Made by a program: the position numbers and the translations under genes
Shown: one piece after another, positions 6,360-13,917 of the stretch
How positions within the stretch are numbered: position 1 is the stretch's first letter
How the letters are laid out: every line of letters starts with the position of its first letter
Assembly: GCA_021792635.1 (NCBI GenBank)
Contig: JAJYUH010000006.1
Span: 1-64,000, forward strand
Length of the DNA stretch: 64,000 nucleotides
Source: Natronospirales bacterium
GTDB taxonomy: Bacteria; Pseudomonadota; Gammaproteobacteria; Natronospirales; REEB76
Direction: 5' to 3'
Notes under the pieces: generated by a model
Told to the model about the DNA's origin: nothing
Database searches by the model: none
Seen by the model: the letters and a program-made list of their open reading frames with translations, nothing else

Positions 6360-7116
6360 AAAGGGGTCGGGAGTCTTTAAGGCGTGTCCTTTGCTTTGCG
6401 GGGCCGGCCGCGCGGCCGCAGCGTGGATTCCAGAGACAGGCGCTGCGCGATCCGCGTTTGCCATCGCGGGTTGCCGTAAGGCCGGCCACGCCGCACACAG
6501 TGCCGCAGGGCTTCCAGCTCTGACGGGGTCTCGGCGCGATTGACCTGCCTCAGCCAGTGCGGCGGGCGATCCACCGGCCAGGCGCTCAGGATGGCCCTTG
6601 TCTTCGCGTCGCCTCGAGAATGACGCCAGAGGCTGCCCCAACGCCAATTCTCCGCCTGCCGTACCAAGTTCGCACGCCGAGCATTGCGTTCCACATAGCG
6701 CGCCACCGCCAGAAAATGTGCGTCGCTCTGCACTGGGAATGACTTGAAGCGCCCCTGATAAAGCGGTCCGGTCCCCGCGGTGCGGTGCGCGGCATGCCAG
6801 CGTTGGGTGTGCGTGACCGTCAGCCAGCGCAGGGTTTCCGAAAGTTCCGCATCAGCCCGCGGCCAGAGCAGCAGATGCCAGTGATTGGGCATGACGCAAT
6901 ACGCGGTGAGACGGATTCCGGAGCGCACGATGGCCTGTTCCAGGACGCGCTCAAAGGCCACGTAGTCCCGGTCTGTTTCAAACATGGGCAGCCGTCCCAC
7001 ACGCCGATTCAGCACGTGGTATACCAGGCCGCCACTCGCTATGCGGGGACGCCGAGGCATGGCGCCAGTCTACTCTCGCCCATGACTTTGTTCAATCAAA
7101 GACTCCCGACCCCTTT
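6360..7116 (-). mobile_element. RAYT-type element, copy 2 (757 bp, 19-bp inverted ends)
   Basis: The ends are AAAGGGGTCGGGAGTCTTT (6360-6378) and its perfect reverse complement (7098-7116), as in copy 1. The length is identical. The only differences I find by eye are four substitutions in a 13-base stretch between the gene start and the right end (around 7080-7092). The left end interrupts an antitoxin-like frame, so this copy probably inserted here, or arrived with the dpnI cassette that adjoins its right end. Confidence 0.8.
6377..7060 (-). CDS. rayt: REP-associated tyrosine transposase (Y1/HUH family), copy 2
   Basis: The predicted 227-residue protein is identical to that at 2802-3485, including the HUH motif NHWHLLL and the candidate catalytic tyrosine in RYVERNA. 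RAYTs usually occur as unique, slowly evolving genes, so two identical copies 3.6 kb apart in the same orientation are unusual. They either reflect very recent transposition or gene conversion. Identical direct repeats of this size could also delete or amplify the 2.8 kb between them by recombination. Confidence 0.9.
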   Translation of the reverse strand: MPRRPRIASGGLVYHVLNRRVGRLPMFETDRDYVAFERVLEQAIVRSGIRLTAYCVMPNHWHLLLWPRADAELSETLRWLTVTHTQRWHAAHRTAGTGPLYQGRFKSFPVQSDAHFLAVARYVERNARRANLVRQAENWRWGSLWRHSRGDAKTRAILSAWPVDRPPHWLRQVNRAETPSELEALRHCVRRGRPYGNPRWQTRIAQRLSLESTLRPRGRPRKAKDTP

Positions 7117-7198
7117 ATCGCTTCGTTCACTGGCGCTAAATCCTAAAACTAACTCTCTGCTTGCCGCACTCATGAAAAGAGTGCAGCAATATCAGAGA

Positions 7199-7423
7199 TT
7201 ATTCATCTTGCTGAAAGAAAAGTTCTTCGCACTTCAGCGAAGCATCATAAACATCTCTAGGATCGGCAGTAATGTAATTCAATGCTGCTGCTATTTTCTC
7301 TGCTCTGTTTTCGGCATCTTCGTTCTGATCGAAACTACCACAAACACATACCTCTCTGTTCGTTGCGTTATCAGCCACAATGAATGTCTCGATATCGAAT
7401 TGATACACATAGTATCTTTCCAT
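7199..7423 (-). CDS. small protein of unknown function, third gene of the dpnI cassette
   Basis: A 74-residue acidic protein: MERYYVYQFDIETFIVADNA, a CVCGSFD segment, then a predicted amphipathic helix EDAENRAEKIAAALNYI and an acidic C-terminus. I do not recognise a family; the helix resembles the ending of small proteins that display identifiers or ages of data, but this is weak. It starts one base after the stop of the preceding gene, with a perfect GGAGG lying inside the end of that gene, so it is surely co-translated with it. The base composition is AT-richer than the surrounding chromosome, like dpnI. Confidence 0.6.
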   Translation of the reverse strand: MERYYVYQFDIETFIVADNATNREVCVCGSFDQNEDAENRAEKIAAALNYITADPRDVYDASLKCEELFFQQDE

Positions 7424-7424
7424 T

Positions 7425-7664
7425 TCAACCTCCGAAACGATGACGGTATATCCAGATTTGAAACTCTGGATAGTCCTGCATACTTAAAAAGTCTAAATCC
7501 TTGTCATCTTTCCATACAAGTTCGGTAACATTGGCGTCATCCTCGTTGTAGCCTCGACACATCACAAGGTAATAACCAGGAATCTTGTCTTGTAGCCATA
7601 AAACCGGTTTCGCGAAAATTCGCGGCATACGGAATCCTGCTAAGTACGTACGTGACTGAGTCAT
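7425..7664 (-). CDS. small protein of unknown function, second gene of the dpnI cassette
   Basis: A 79-residue protein with many aromatic residues (WLQDKIPGYYLVMCRGYNED, then DYPEFQIWIYRHRFGG). I see no signal peptide, membrane helix or known motif. The start codon overlaps the dpnI stop by 4 bp (ATGA), which indicates translational coupling to the endonuclease. Possible roles include a partner or inhibitor of DpnI, or an unrelated passenger; nothing in the sequence decides this. The composition is AT-richer than the flanks, consistent with horizontal arrival together with dpnI. Confidence 0.6.
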   Translation of the reverse strand: MTQSRTYLAGFRMPRIFAKPVLWLQDKIPGYYLVMCRGYNEDDANVTELVWKDDKDLDFLSMQDYPEFQIWIYRHRFGG

Positions 7665-8431
7665 TTGAGTACGTACCGGCCGTTCCCCATAAAATCCAGA
7701 TAGCCAATATTTCGTAAAAACTGCAATTGCTGTCGAATCTTATCTCTTATATGCCGATTGCCCGGGTGCAATCTGCCTAATTCCGACTCAAATTGATAGA
7801 CATCGGACAAAGTAAATTCCGGCTGTTCGATTCTTTCGATACAGGTCATAACATCCACTATCCAGCCACGCTTTTCCAACTTTGCCTGTTCTCGCAAAAA
7901 CAACGTGCGTTTCCAAGCTTTCAAAACGATTGGTTTTTCTATGGTTTTTCCTTCGCTGACAATGTTGACTCTACCCGCTTGCGGAATCTTATGAATAAGG
8001 ATATTGCAACCAATCCAATCTGCACGCTTTGCAGTTTTCCCAAGCGGCTTGCGCTTCTCAATGATTGCGGGAATAAAGAAATGGTTGGGAATGACGATAA
8101 AATCCAGTACACGTCCCTTCAGCACATCGTATGTCAAAGCAAATATATTCGGAACCTCACCACTGCGCAAACAGCGCATCATCGCATCGTACTCCCCATC
8201 CACCAATTTTGAACCAAAAGCGTTTCGCTTACTTTTCAGTTCATAATCCTCCTTGCATTGCGCACAGTAAAAGTCGCCCACTGGGGTATTGTTCGGGTAT
8301 TTGTCCAGCGAAGAGGAACCACAACTGGGGCAATACATCTGCTCACGCACCCATGACTCCGTGAGTACACGGGTACGTTGCGAAGGGCTTTTATAGGCAG
8401 AAGCCAGACGAATATCGAAACTTAATTCCAT
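7661..8431 (-). CDS. dpnI: DpnI-type methyl-directed restriction endonuclease
   Basis: This 256-residue protein aligns by eye with Streptococcus pneumoniae DpnI along its full length. DpnI cleaves GATC only when the adenine is methylated. The catalytic residues are conserved at the same numbers as in DpnI: Asp53 (PVGDFYC), Glu64 and Lys66 (YELKSK). Two Cys pairs (C34/C37 and C56/C59) form the zinc site. KRADWIGCNI matches the conserved segment with DpnI's Trp138, and the C-terminal winged helix (about 180-256: FTLSDVYQFESELGRL, IRQQLQFLRNIGYLDF) should read methylated GATC. There is no adenine methylase nearby. Two small genes follow in the same operon. The AT-rich composition suggests transfer. 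The host presumably lacks Dam methylation. Confidence 0.95.
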   Translation of the reverse strand: MELSFDIRLASAYKSPSQRTRVLTESWVREQMYCPSCGSSSLDKYPNNTPVGDFYCAQCKEDYELKSKRNAFGSKLVDGEYDAMMRCLRSGEVPNIFALTYDVLKGRVLDFIVIPNHFFIPAIIEKRKPLGKTAKRADWIGCNILIHKIPQAGRVNIVSEGKTIEKPIVLKAWKRTLFLREQAKLEKRGWIVDVMTCIERIEQPEFTLSDVYQFESELGRLHPGNRHIRDKIRQQLQFLRNIGYLDFMGNGRYVLK

Positions 8432-8489
8432 TGATTATGCCCGGCAGTGAACAGAAACAAGCAGATGCATCGGCAGGGAGAGCGCAGCC

Positions 8490-8570
8490 GGTTTTCGCGA
8501 GGCAAGGCTTGGCGCCGCCCGAGGAGCGGAGTTTACGTAGCTTGTAAATGAGCACCGAGGGCGGCACCGT
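8490..8570. repeat. REP-like intergenic repeat
   Basis: The 169 bp between nrdJb and dpnI contain GCCGCCCGAGGAGCGGAGTT and then a short imperfect hairpin, TTTACGTAGCTTGTAAA, followed by TGAGCACCGAGGGCGGC. The flanking GCCGCCC and GGGCGGC are inverted, so the whole 8509-8555 stretch can fold into one stem. The GGAGTTTAC..GTAAATGAGCACCGAG core is familiar to me as a dispersed repeat of gammaproteobacteria. No second copy was noticed in this window. Confidence 0.45.
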
Positions 8571-8600
8571 AACACAGCATCGCGGAAATCCAGGGCGCTC

Positions 8601-9368
8601 TCAACCGCATTTTGAATCGCCGCAGTTGAGACACGTCATACACCCATCCATCATCACCACCGCGGCGTTGTTGCACTTGGCGCACAGCTGCGCGCCGGCT
8701 GGGAACTTGGATTCCGCGAAGGCGTCGGTCTGCTTGGCGGCAGCCTCGAATTCGGCGCGCTTTTCGGCGATCAGTTTCTTCTGGTGCTCGTCCAGCTCAT
8801 CCTTGTGCATCAGGCCGATGGAGATCAGGTGCTTCTCGATAACTTCGCCGATCTCGGCGATCAGCGAGGGCATGAAGTGCCCGCCCGGCTTCCAGTAGCC
8901 GCCGCGCGGGTCGAATACCGCTTTCAGCTCCTCCACCAGGAAAGTCACGTCGCCGCCCTTCCTGAACACCGCGCTGATGATGCGGGTGAGCGCCACGATC
9001 CACTGGAAGTGATCCAGGTTCTTGGAGTTGATGAAGATCTCGAACGGCCGGCGCTGCTCGTAGGGCGTGCCCTCGTTCAGCAGGATGTCGTTGATGGTGA
9101 TGTACATGGCGTGGTCGGAGACCGGGGTCTTCACCTTGTAGGTGGAGCCGATGAGCATGTCCGGCCGCTCCAGCTTCTCGTGCATGCGGATGACTTCGGC
9201 CTTGGGGCGCTTCTCGGCGATGATCTTTTCCACCGGCTTGGAGGCCAGCGCCAGGGCCGCGGCCTTGATCTCGGCTTGCTCCGCACCCGCAGCCGCCGCT
9301 TTGGAGGCAAGCTCCTCGGGGTTCTGTACCGCGTATTTCACGATTTTCTTTTCGATCTTGATGGTCAT
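8601..9368 (-). CDS. nrdJb: vitamin B12-dependent ribonucleotide reductase, small split subunit
   Basis: A 255-residue protein that carries the C-terminal part of a split class II ribonucleotide reductase. Residues about 70-190 form a TSCPD-type domain (YKVKTPVSDHAMYITIND, WIVALTRIISAVFRKGGDV), and the C-terminus has a cysteine-rich tail, CAKCNNAAVVMMDGCMTCLN, that should deliver electrons to the active site of NrdJa. The first 60 residues are Ala/Glu/Lys-rich and probably form a flexible coiled region. The large subunit nrdJa lies 164 bp upstream on the same strand. The split arrangement resembles nrdJa-nrdJb of Pseudomonas aeruginosa. Confidence 0.88.
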   Translation of the reverse strand: MTIKIEKKIVKYAVQNPEELASKAAAAGAEQAEIKAAALALASKPVEKIIAEKRPKAEVIRMHEKLERPDMLIGSTYKVKTPVSDHAMYITINDILLNEGTPYEQRRPFEIFINSKNLDHFQWIVALTRIISAVFRKGGDVTFLVEELKAVFDPRGGYWKPGGHFMPSLIAEIGEVIEKHLISIGLMHKDELDEHQKKLIAEKRAEFEAAAKQTDAFAESKFPAGAQLCAKCNNAAVVMMDGCMTCLNCGDSKCG

Positions 9369-9532
9369 TTCTGCAACTCCTCCGCCGATCCTTGAGGGAT
9401 GGCAGTTTCCTTCCGGTTCTCCCGGCCTCGATGTCGAGGCGCTGTTTCAAAACTCAATACCGCCCAGATACTGTTCCATGCATGCCGCGCCTGCGGCCGC
9501 GCTTCGTTCAGGGTGGACGCTTCAGGACTTCC

Positions 9533-12500
9533 TCACAGGCGCCCGAAGTACCCCTCCTTAATGGCATCAAACAGGTTCGCCGCCGTATGCATCTCGCCGT
9601 CGTACTCGATTTCCTCGTCGCCTCGCGCCTCGACGACGGTGCCGTCCTCCAGCGTGAACTTGTAGATTGTGTTTTTCAGATCCTGCTCCCGGACCAGCAC
9701 CCCCTGGAAGGCCTCGGGGTTGAAGCGGAAGGTGGTGCAACCCTTCAAGCCCTGCTCGTAGGCGTACAGGTAAATGTTCTTGAAGTCCGCGTAGGGGTAA
9801 TCGGTGGGCACGTTGGCGGTCTTGGAAATGGAGGAATCCACCCACTTCTGCGCGGCCGCCTGGATGTCCACGTGTTCCTTGGGGGTGATGTGCTCGGCGG
9901 TGGTGAAATACGCCGGCAGTTTTTCCTCGGGCTTTTCCGAGCCGGGCATGGCCATGGGATTCACCAGGTGGCGGTAGGCAAGGAGTTCGAAGGAGTACAC
10001 GTCCACTTTCTCCTTGCTCTTTTTGCGCTCGCGGATCACATTGCGGAAATAGTGGTGCGCGAAGGAGGGCTCGATGCCGTTCGAGGCATTGTTGGCCAGC
10101 GACAGCGAGATGGTGCCGGTGGGGGCGATGGAGGTGTGGTGGGTGAAGCGCGCGCCGCTTTCGGCGAGCTGTTCCACCAGCTCTGGCGCCACCTCCGCCA
10201 CGCGCTGCATGTAACGGCTGTAGCTGGCGTGCAGGTCCTTGCCCTGGATGGTGTCGCCCACTTTCCAGCCGTCGCGTTTCATTTCCGGACGCTTGCGCAA
10301 CATTTCGGCGCTGACCTCGAATTCCTCCAGCAGGATGGGCGCCGGGCCTTTTTCCCGGGCGAGTTCCAGCGCCTCCTGCCAGCCGGCCACGGCCATCTCG
10401 CGCGATACGTCCTCGGTGAACTTCACCGATTCCGGCGAACCGTAGCGCAGGCCCAGCAGCGTAAGCGTGGAGCCGAGCCCCAGATAGCCCATGCCGTGAC
10501 GGCGCTTGCGCAGGATTTCCTCGCGCTGGCGCGCCAGCGGCAGGCCGTTGATCTCCACAACGTTGTCCAGCATGCGGGTGAACACCTTGACCACTTCGCG
10601 GTATTCGTCCCAGTCGAAATGCGCACGCTCGGTGAACGGTTCGCGCACGAATTGGGTGAGGTTCACGGATCCTAAAAGACAGCTGCCGTATTCCGGAAGC
10701 GGCTGTTCGCCGCAATTACCCGTCACGATGCCATTGAAAATCAGATTGTTTTTGTCCGGCTGCGTGGTATCGAACACGGTTTCGCGGCCTGCGAATTCAA
10801 TTGACACCACTTCGCTCTTGAACGCATCGCGCCGCGCGCTGTTGCGCTGCGCGCGCCACTCGGCATATTTGCAGTTCTTTTCCTCGGCGAGAAATCCGAT
10901 TTCGTCCATAAAGCGGTCGCGCGACGCGGAACCGATCAGTAATTCGTAATCCGCCTTGCAGGCGTACAGACGACGCCCGCCTTTGCCGTCCGGCAACCGC
11001 CGCGTGCCGGCCGCGCGCCGCTTGAGGATGCGACAGAAAATGCCGAAGTTCGCCAGCAGCATCTGCACGTCCTTGAGCAAGGCCGGTTCGCTGGAGGCAA
11101 GCCGGATAGTGCAGTACGCATGCTTGTCATCGCGCTGCACGGTGCCATCGCACTGGAACAGGGCGCGCAGATAGCCCTTCACGCATGCTTCGCTGCCCCG
11201 CCAGATGACTTCCGGAACCCGTGTTTTGGTTTTCGTGTTGAAGCCGTAATGCTCCAGGACGCGCGCCAGCAGCACGGAGCGGATCATGATGAGGTTCCGG
11301 TCGGGAATAGCAACGGGCGCGACGCGGTATTCCCGCGGACGGTCGGAAACCCCGGCAATCAAGGCATTGATGTGCGCCGCAACCGTATCCGCATAGCCGC
11401 GGTCCAGGCCCCATAGGTTGACGATGGCGGCCTGCTCGCCCTTACCGCGGTTGGTGAAATGGCCGTCGCCGGTAATCAAACCCAGCAACAGCCCCAGCTC
11501 CTTGGATCCTTCACGGCCGAACTGCCCCTTGCCAGACTGCACCAGAAGCTGGTCGCCAGGCTTGAGGTCGCGCAGTTTGAGCTTGCCGCGCGGGGTGTAG
11601 AAATCGTGCCACTCGGTGGCCTTGATCTCATAGCCGTCTTCGGTAACCACACGATAGACGTCCGCATCCCGCGCGGTCATGAACGCCGGCTTGACGCTAC
11701 GCACCGTCGTACCATATTCCGATTCGCCCAAGGCGCGCCGGTCCACGGTGACTTCGAGCGGCGCGCCGCTCGCGTACAGATCGCCGATTCTCACCAGGCC
11801 GTACTGGGTATGCAGGCGCGTGTCCGCCGTGACGCACGGGTTGGTGGCACGGATGTTCTCGCACCACCAGTTGTTGTTCATCTCGTTGACCTTGTCGATG
11901 AGCACGAAGCCGGGCTCGGCAAAGTCGTAGGTCGAAGTCATGATCATGTCCCACACGCGCCGCGCCGGCAGGGTCTTGTAGATCTTGCAGGCCACCAGGC
12001 CGGCGGCGTTGGTGAGGTAGCCCTCGGTAGTGGGCCACTCGCGCCACACGATCTTGGCGGCATCCTTGAGATCGAGGCCGCCGGCTTCCACTTCCTTTTT
12101 GTCCAGCGGGAACGCCAGTTGCCAGTCGCCATCGGCCTTGACCGCCTCCATGAAATCCCGGGTCACCAGCAGCGACAGGTTGAACTGCCGCAGGCGGCCG
12201 TTCTCGCGTTTGGCGCGGATGAAGTCCAGCACGTCCGGGTGGCCCACGTCGAAGGTGCCCATCTGCGCGCCGCGGCGGCCGCCCGCCGAGGACACGGTAA
12301 AGCACATCTTGTCGTAGATATCCATGAAGGACATGGGGCCGCTGGTGTAGGCGCCGGCGCCCGCCACGTAGGCGCCGCGCGGACGCAGCGTGGAAAATTC
12401 ATAGCCGATGCCTGCGCCCGACTTCAACGTCAGCCCGGCCTCATGCACCTTGTTGAGGATGTCGTCCATGGAATCGCGGATGGTGCCGGACACGGTGCAG

Positions 12501-12802
12501 TTGATGGTGGAGGTGGCCGGTTTGTGTTCCAGAGCGCCGGCATTGGAGGTGATGCGGCCGGCGGGAATCGCCCCGTGGCGCAGCGCCCACAGGAATTTCT
12601 CGTACCACGGCTCGCGCTGCTCAGGGGCCTCGACGTCCGCCAAGGCCCGCGCCACGCGCTTCCAGGTGTCGTCCACGGTCTGGTCCAGGACGGTGCCGTC
12701 CTTGGCCTTGAGGCGGTATTTTTTGTCCCAGATGTCGTAAGACGCTTCCTGCACGGGTATCTCGCTCGCGGCGTCGCCGGCGACTTTAAGCACAGTATTC
12801 AT
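9533..12802 (-). CDS. nrdJa: vitamin B12-dependent ribonucleotide reductase, large subunit, with intein
   Basis: Class II ribonucleotide reductase makes deoxyribonucleotides using adenosylcobalamin and works with or without oxygen. The 1089-residue precursor contains a 374-residue intein (residues 323-696), leaving a 715-residue mature enzyme. Extein motifs include STINCTVSGTIRD (redox Cys102), LKSGAGIGYEFSTLRPRGA, FDVGHPDVLDFI, the active-site loop NP|CGEQPLPEYGSC and APTGTISLSLANNASNGIEP. The intein sits exactly before the Cys expected to form the thiyl radical, so the enzyme is inactive until splicing. The C-terminal redox cysteines reside on NrdJb downstream. A consensus promoter and a NrdR-like box lie upstream. 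Confidence 0.95.
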   Translation of the reverse strand: MNTVLKVAGDAASEIPVQEASYDIWDKKYRLKAKDGTVLDQTVDDTWKRVARALADVEAPEQREPWYEKFLWALRHGAIPAGRITSNAGALEHKPATSTINCTVSGTIRDSMDDILNKVHEAGLTLKSGAGIGYEFSTLRPRGAYVAGAGAYTSGPMSFMDIYDKMCFTVSSAGGRRGAQMGTFDVGHPDVLDFIRAKRENGRLRQFNLSLLVTRDFMEAVKADGDWQLAFPLDKKEVEAGGLDLKDAAKIVWREWPTTEGYLTNAAGLVACKIYKTLPARRVWDMIMTSTYDFAEPGFVLIDKVNEMNNNWWCENIRATNPCVTADTRLHTQYGLVRIGDLYASGAPLEVTVDRRALGESEYGTTVRSVKPAFMTARDADVYRVVTEDGYEIKATEWHDFYTPRGKLKLRDLKPGDQLLVQSGKGQFGREGSKELGLLLGLITGDGHFTNRGKGEQAAIVNLWGLDRGYADTVAAHINALIAGVSDRPREYRVAPVAIPDRNLIMIRSVLLARVLEHYGFNTKTKTRVPEVIWRGSEACVKGYLRALFQCDGTVQRDDKHAYCTIRLASSEPALLKDVQMLLANFGIFCRILKRRAAGTRRLPDGKGGRRLYACKADYELLIGSASRDRFMDEIGFLAEEKNCKYAEWRAQRNSARRDAFKSEVVSIEFAGRETVFDTTQPDKNNLIFNGIVTGNCGEQPLPEYGSCLLGSVNLTQFVREPFTERAHFDWDEYREVVKVFTRMLDNVVEINGLPLARQREEILRKRRHGMGYLGLGSTLTLLGLRYGSPESVKFTEDVSREMAVAGWQEALELAREKGPAPILLEEFEVSAEMLRKRPEMKRDGWKVGDTIQGKDLHASYSRYMQRVAEVAPELVEQLAESGARFTHHTSIAPTGTISLSLANNASNGIEPSFAHHYFRNVIRERKKSKEKVDVYSFELLAYRHLVNPMAMPGSEKPEEKLPAYFTTAEHITPKEHVDIQAAAQKWVDSSISKTANVPTDYPYADFKNIYLYAYEQGLKGCTTFRFNPEAFQGVLVREQDLKNTIYKFTLEDGTVVEARGDEEIEYDGEMHTAANLFDAIKEGYFGRL
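10715..11836 (-). other. intein with LAGLIDADG (DOD) homing endonuclease in NrdJa
   Basis: A 374-residue intein interrupts nrdJa at TNP|C. It starts with CVTADTRLHTQYGLVRIGDL (splicing nucleophile Cys1), has a block B with TEWHDF (Thr and His), two dodecapeptide motifs LGLLLGLITGDG and VKGYLRALFQCDG with both acidic residues, and ends NLIFNGIVTGN before Cys+1. The endonuclease domain appears complete and could be active. The penultimate residue is Gly rather than the usual His, a known but uncommon variant that can slow or condition splicing. The +1 Cys is at the same time the radical Cys of the reductase. Confidence 0.95.
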
Positions 12803-12926
12803 ATAGGGTCAGTCCTGCCTGTTTTCTATTTCGTTCTTGGTTGGAAAGCTGCTCCGGCCTGCGCCGTGAAGGCTCGCAGGCTGCATGGATTCTGCATAAC
12901 TTGTGGGAAAGCTGGGGACGACACAC

Positions 12927-12940
12927 CACAACATCTTGTG
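12927..12940 (-). promoter_or_regulatory. nrdR box: candidate NrdR box
   Basis: CACAA-CATC-TTGTG has the 5-4-5 palindromic layout of NrdR boxes (consensus arms CACAA and TTGTG). It lies in the predicted 5' untranslated region of nrdJa. A weaker half-conserved site, CTGCA-TAAC-TTGTG, lies 35 bp downstream at 12892-12905; NrdR boxes usually occur as pairs about three helix turns apart. Confidence 0.45.
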
Positions 12941-12968
12941 CTGGAGGTTCCCGGCAACACCCCATACA

Positions 12969-12997
12969 AGCCTAGACCGTGGTTCCGATTTTGTCAA
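12969..12997 (-). promoter_or_regulatory. sigma-70 promoter of nrdJa-nrdJb
   Basis: Minus-strand TTGACA (12997-12992), a 17-bp spacer and TAGGCT (12974-12969). It predicts a start near 12962 and a 5' untranslated region of about 160 nt. The rest of the 450-bp gap between nrdJa and hsp20 shows no gene. Confidence 0.65.
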
Positions 12998-13185
12998 ATA
13001 TGTTTATTCTTATAAATCAATAACTTAGAATGCGCAACTCAACCATGTTCGAGCTGCTGCACAGGTCGAACCGATACGAAGAGCAGGCACAACATCTAGG
13101 GTGACGGGAGTAAATCACAAATGTCCGTGCATGGGAAGCACCACCCTTTGCGGCGCCGGATTCCGGCCGTCAGCCGGTGCCGGCT

Positions 13186-13213
13186 CTTGAGAACTGCGCC
13201 GCCGCCCCTACCT
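13186..13213 (+). promoter_or_regulatory. candidate heat-shock (sigma-32) promoter of hsp20
   Basis: CTTGAGA (13186-13192), a 12-bp spacer and CCCCTACCT (13205-13213) resemble a sigma-32 promoter (CTTGAAA and CCCCATNT). It lies about 40 bp before the hsp20 start codon, where such a promoter is expected. Confidence 0.5.
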
Positions 13214-13253
13214 AAGAGACAACCGAGACTCATCTCAACTTGGAGGAATGCAC

Positions 13254-13700
13254 ATGAATCTGATCCGCTATGAACCCTGGAATCTTGTGAGCCAGCTGCA
13301 CAATGAAATGAACCGGCTCTTCGACCGCAACCTGGGCACGCTGGACGGCGACGCGAGCCTGGCGGCCACCGACTGGGTGCCGGCGGTGGACATCAAGGAG
13401 GAACCCGAACGTTTCATCATCCATGCCGATGTCCCGGGGGTGGACCCCAAGGAGATCGAGGTGACCATGGAGGACGGCACCCTCACGATCCGCGGCGAAC
13501 GCAAGAGCGAATCCCGCGAGGAACGGGACGGCTTCCGCCGCGTGGAGCGCGTCAGCGGCCAGTTCTTTCGCCGCTTCACGCTGCCGGATACGGCGGACTC
13601 CGAGGGCATCAGCGCCCGCGGCAACCACGGCGTGCTGGAAGTCAGCATTCCGAAGCAGGCGAAAGTGCAGCCGCGCCGCATCACGGTGAAGGCTTCGTGA
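13254..13700 (+). CDS. hsp20: small heat shock protein, Hsp20/alpha-crystallin family
   Basis: A 148-residue cytoplasmic holdase that binds unfolding proteins under stress. After an N-terminal amphipathic arm (MNLIRYEPWNLVSQLHNEM), the alpha-crystallin domain spans about residues 38-140: WVPAVDIKEEPERFIIHADV, a PGVDPKEIEV strand, LTIRGERK and the end motif GVLEVSIPK. The C-terminus lacks the classic IxI motif but ends with a basic strand. Of two nearby ATGs I choose 13254, because GGAGG lies 7 nt upstream of it but only 1 nt before 13248. A sigma-32-like promoter precedes the gene and an intrinsic terminator follows it. Confidence 0.93.
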   Translation: MNLIRYEPWNLVSQLHNEMNRLFDRNLGTLDGDASLAATDWVPAVDIKEEPERFIIHADVPGVDPKEIEVTMEDGTLTIRGERKSESREERDGFRRVERVSGQFFRRFTLPDTADSEGISARGNHGVLEVSIPKQAKVQPRRITVKAS

Positions 13701-13712
13701 ACAAACCGTAAT

Positions 13713-13744
13713 GTTCCCCGTCCCGGGGCGGGGAACTTTCTTTT
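13713..13744 (+). terminator. intrinsic terminator after hsp20
   Basis: GTTCCCCG (13713-13720), an 8-nt loop and CGGGGAAC (13729-13736), followed by TTTCTTTT. Confidence 0.85.
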
Positions 13745-13917
13745 GCGGGCCCTGGTCTGTAACCCTGCCGCCATTGCTCCGCCTCCCCCCAATGGTTCTC
13801 ACCTCCGGCGGACATGGCGGCAACTTTAAAGAATCCTCCATCAGGGGTATATATCCATTACGCACAGGCAGCGCCGGGAAAGCGGCCTGCAGGTATCCGA
13901 CCACAAGAGGGATGATC

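Noticed and set aside
6111..6647. An in-frame fusion of antisense RAYT sequence with the antitoxin-like remnant
   Set aside because: The first part is the wrong frame of the transposase gene; the join is simply the element boundary.
12892..12905. Second NrdR box
   Set aside because: Only one arm fits the consensus and the distance to the first box is not ideal, so it is mentioned but not called.
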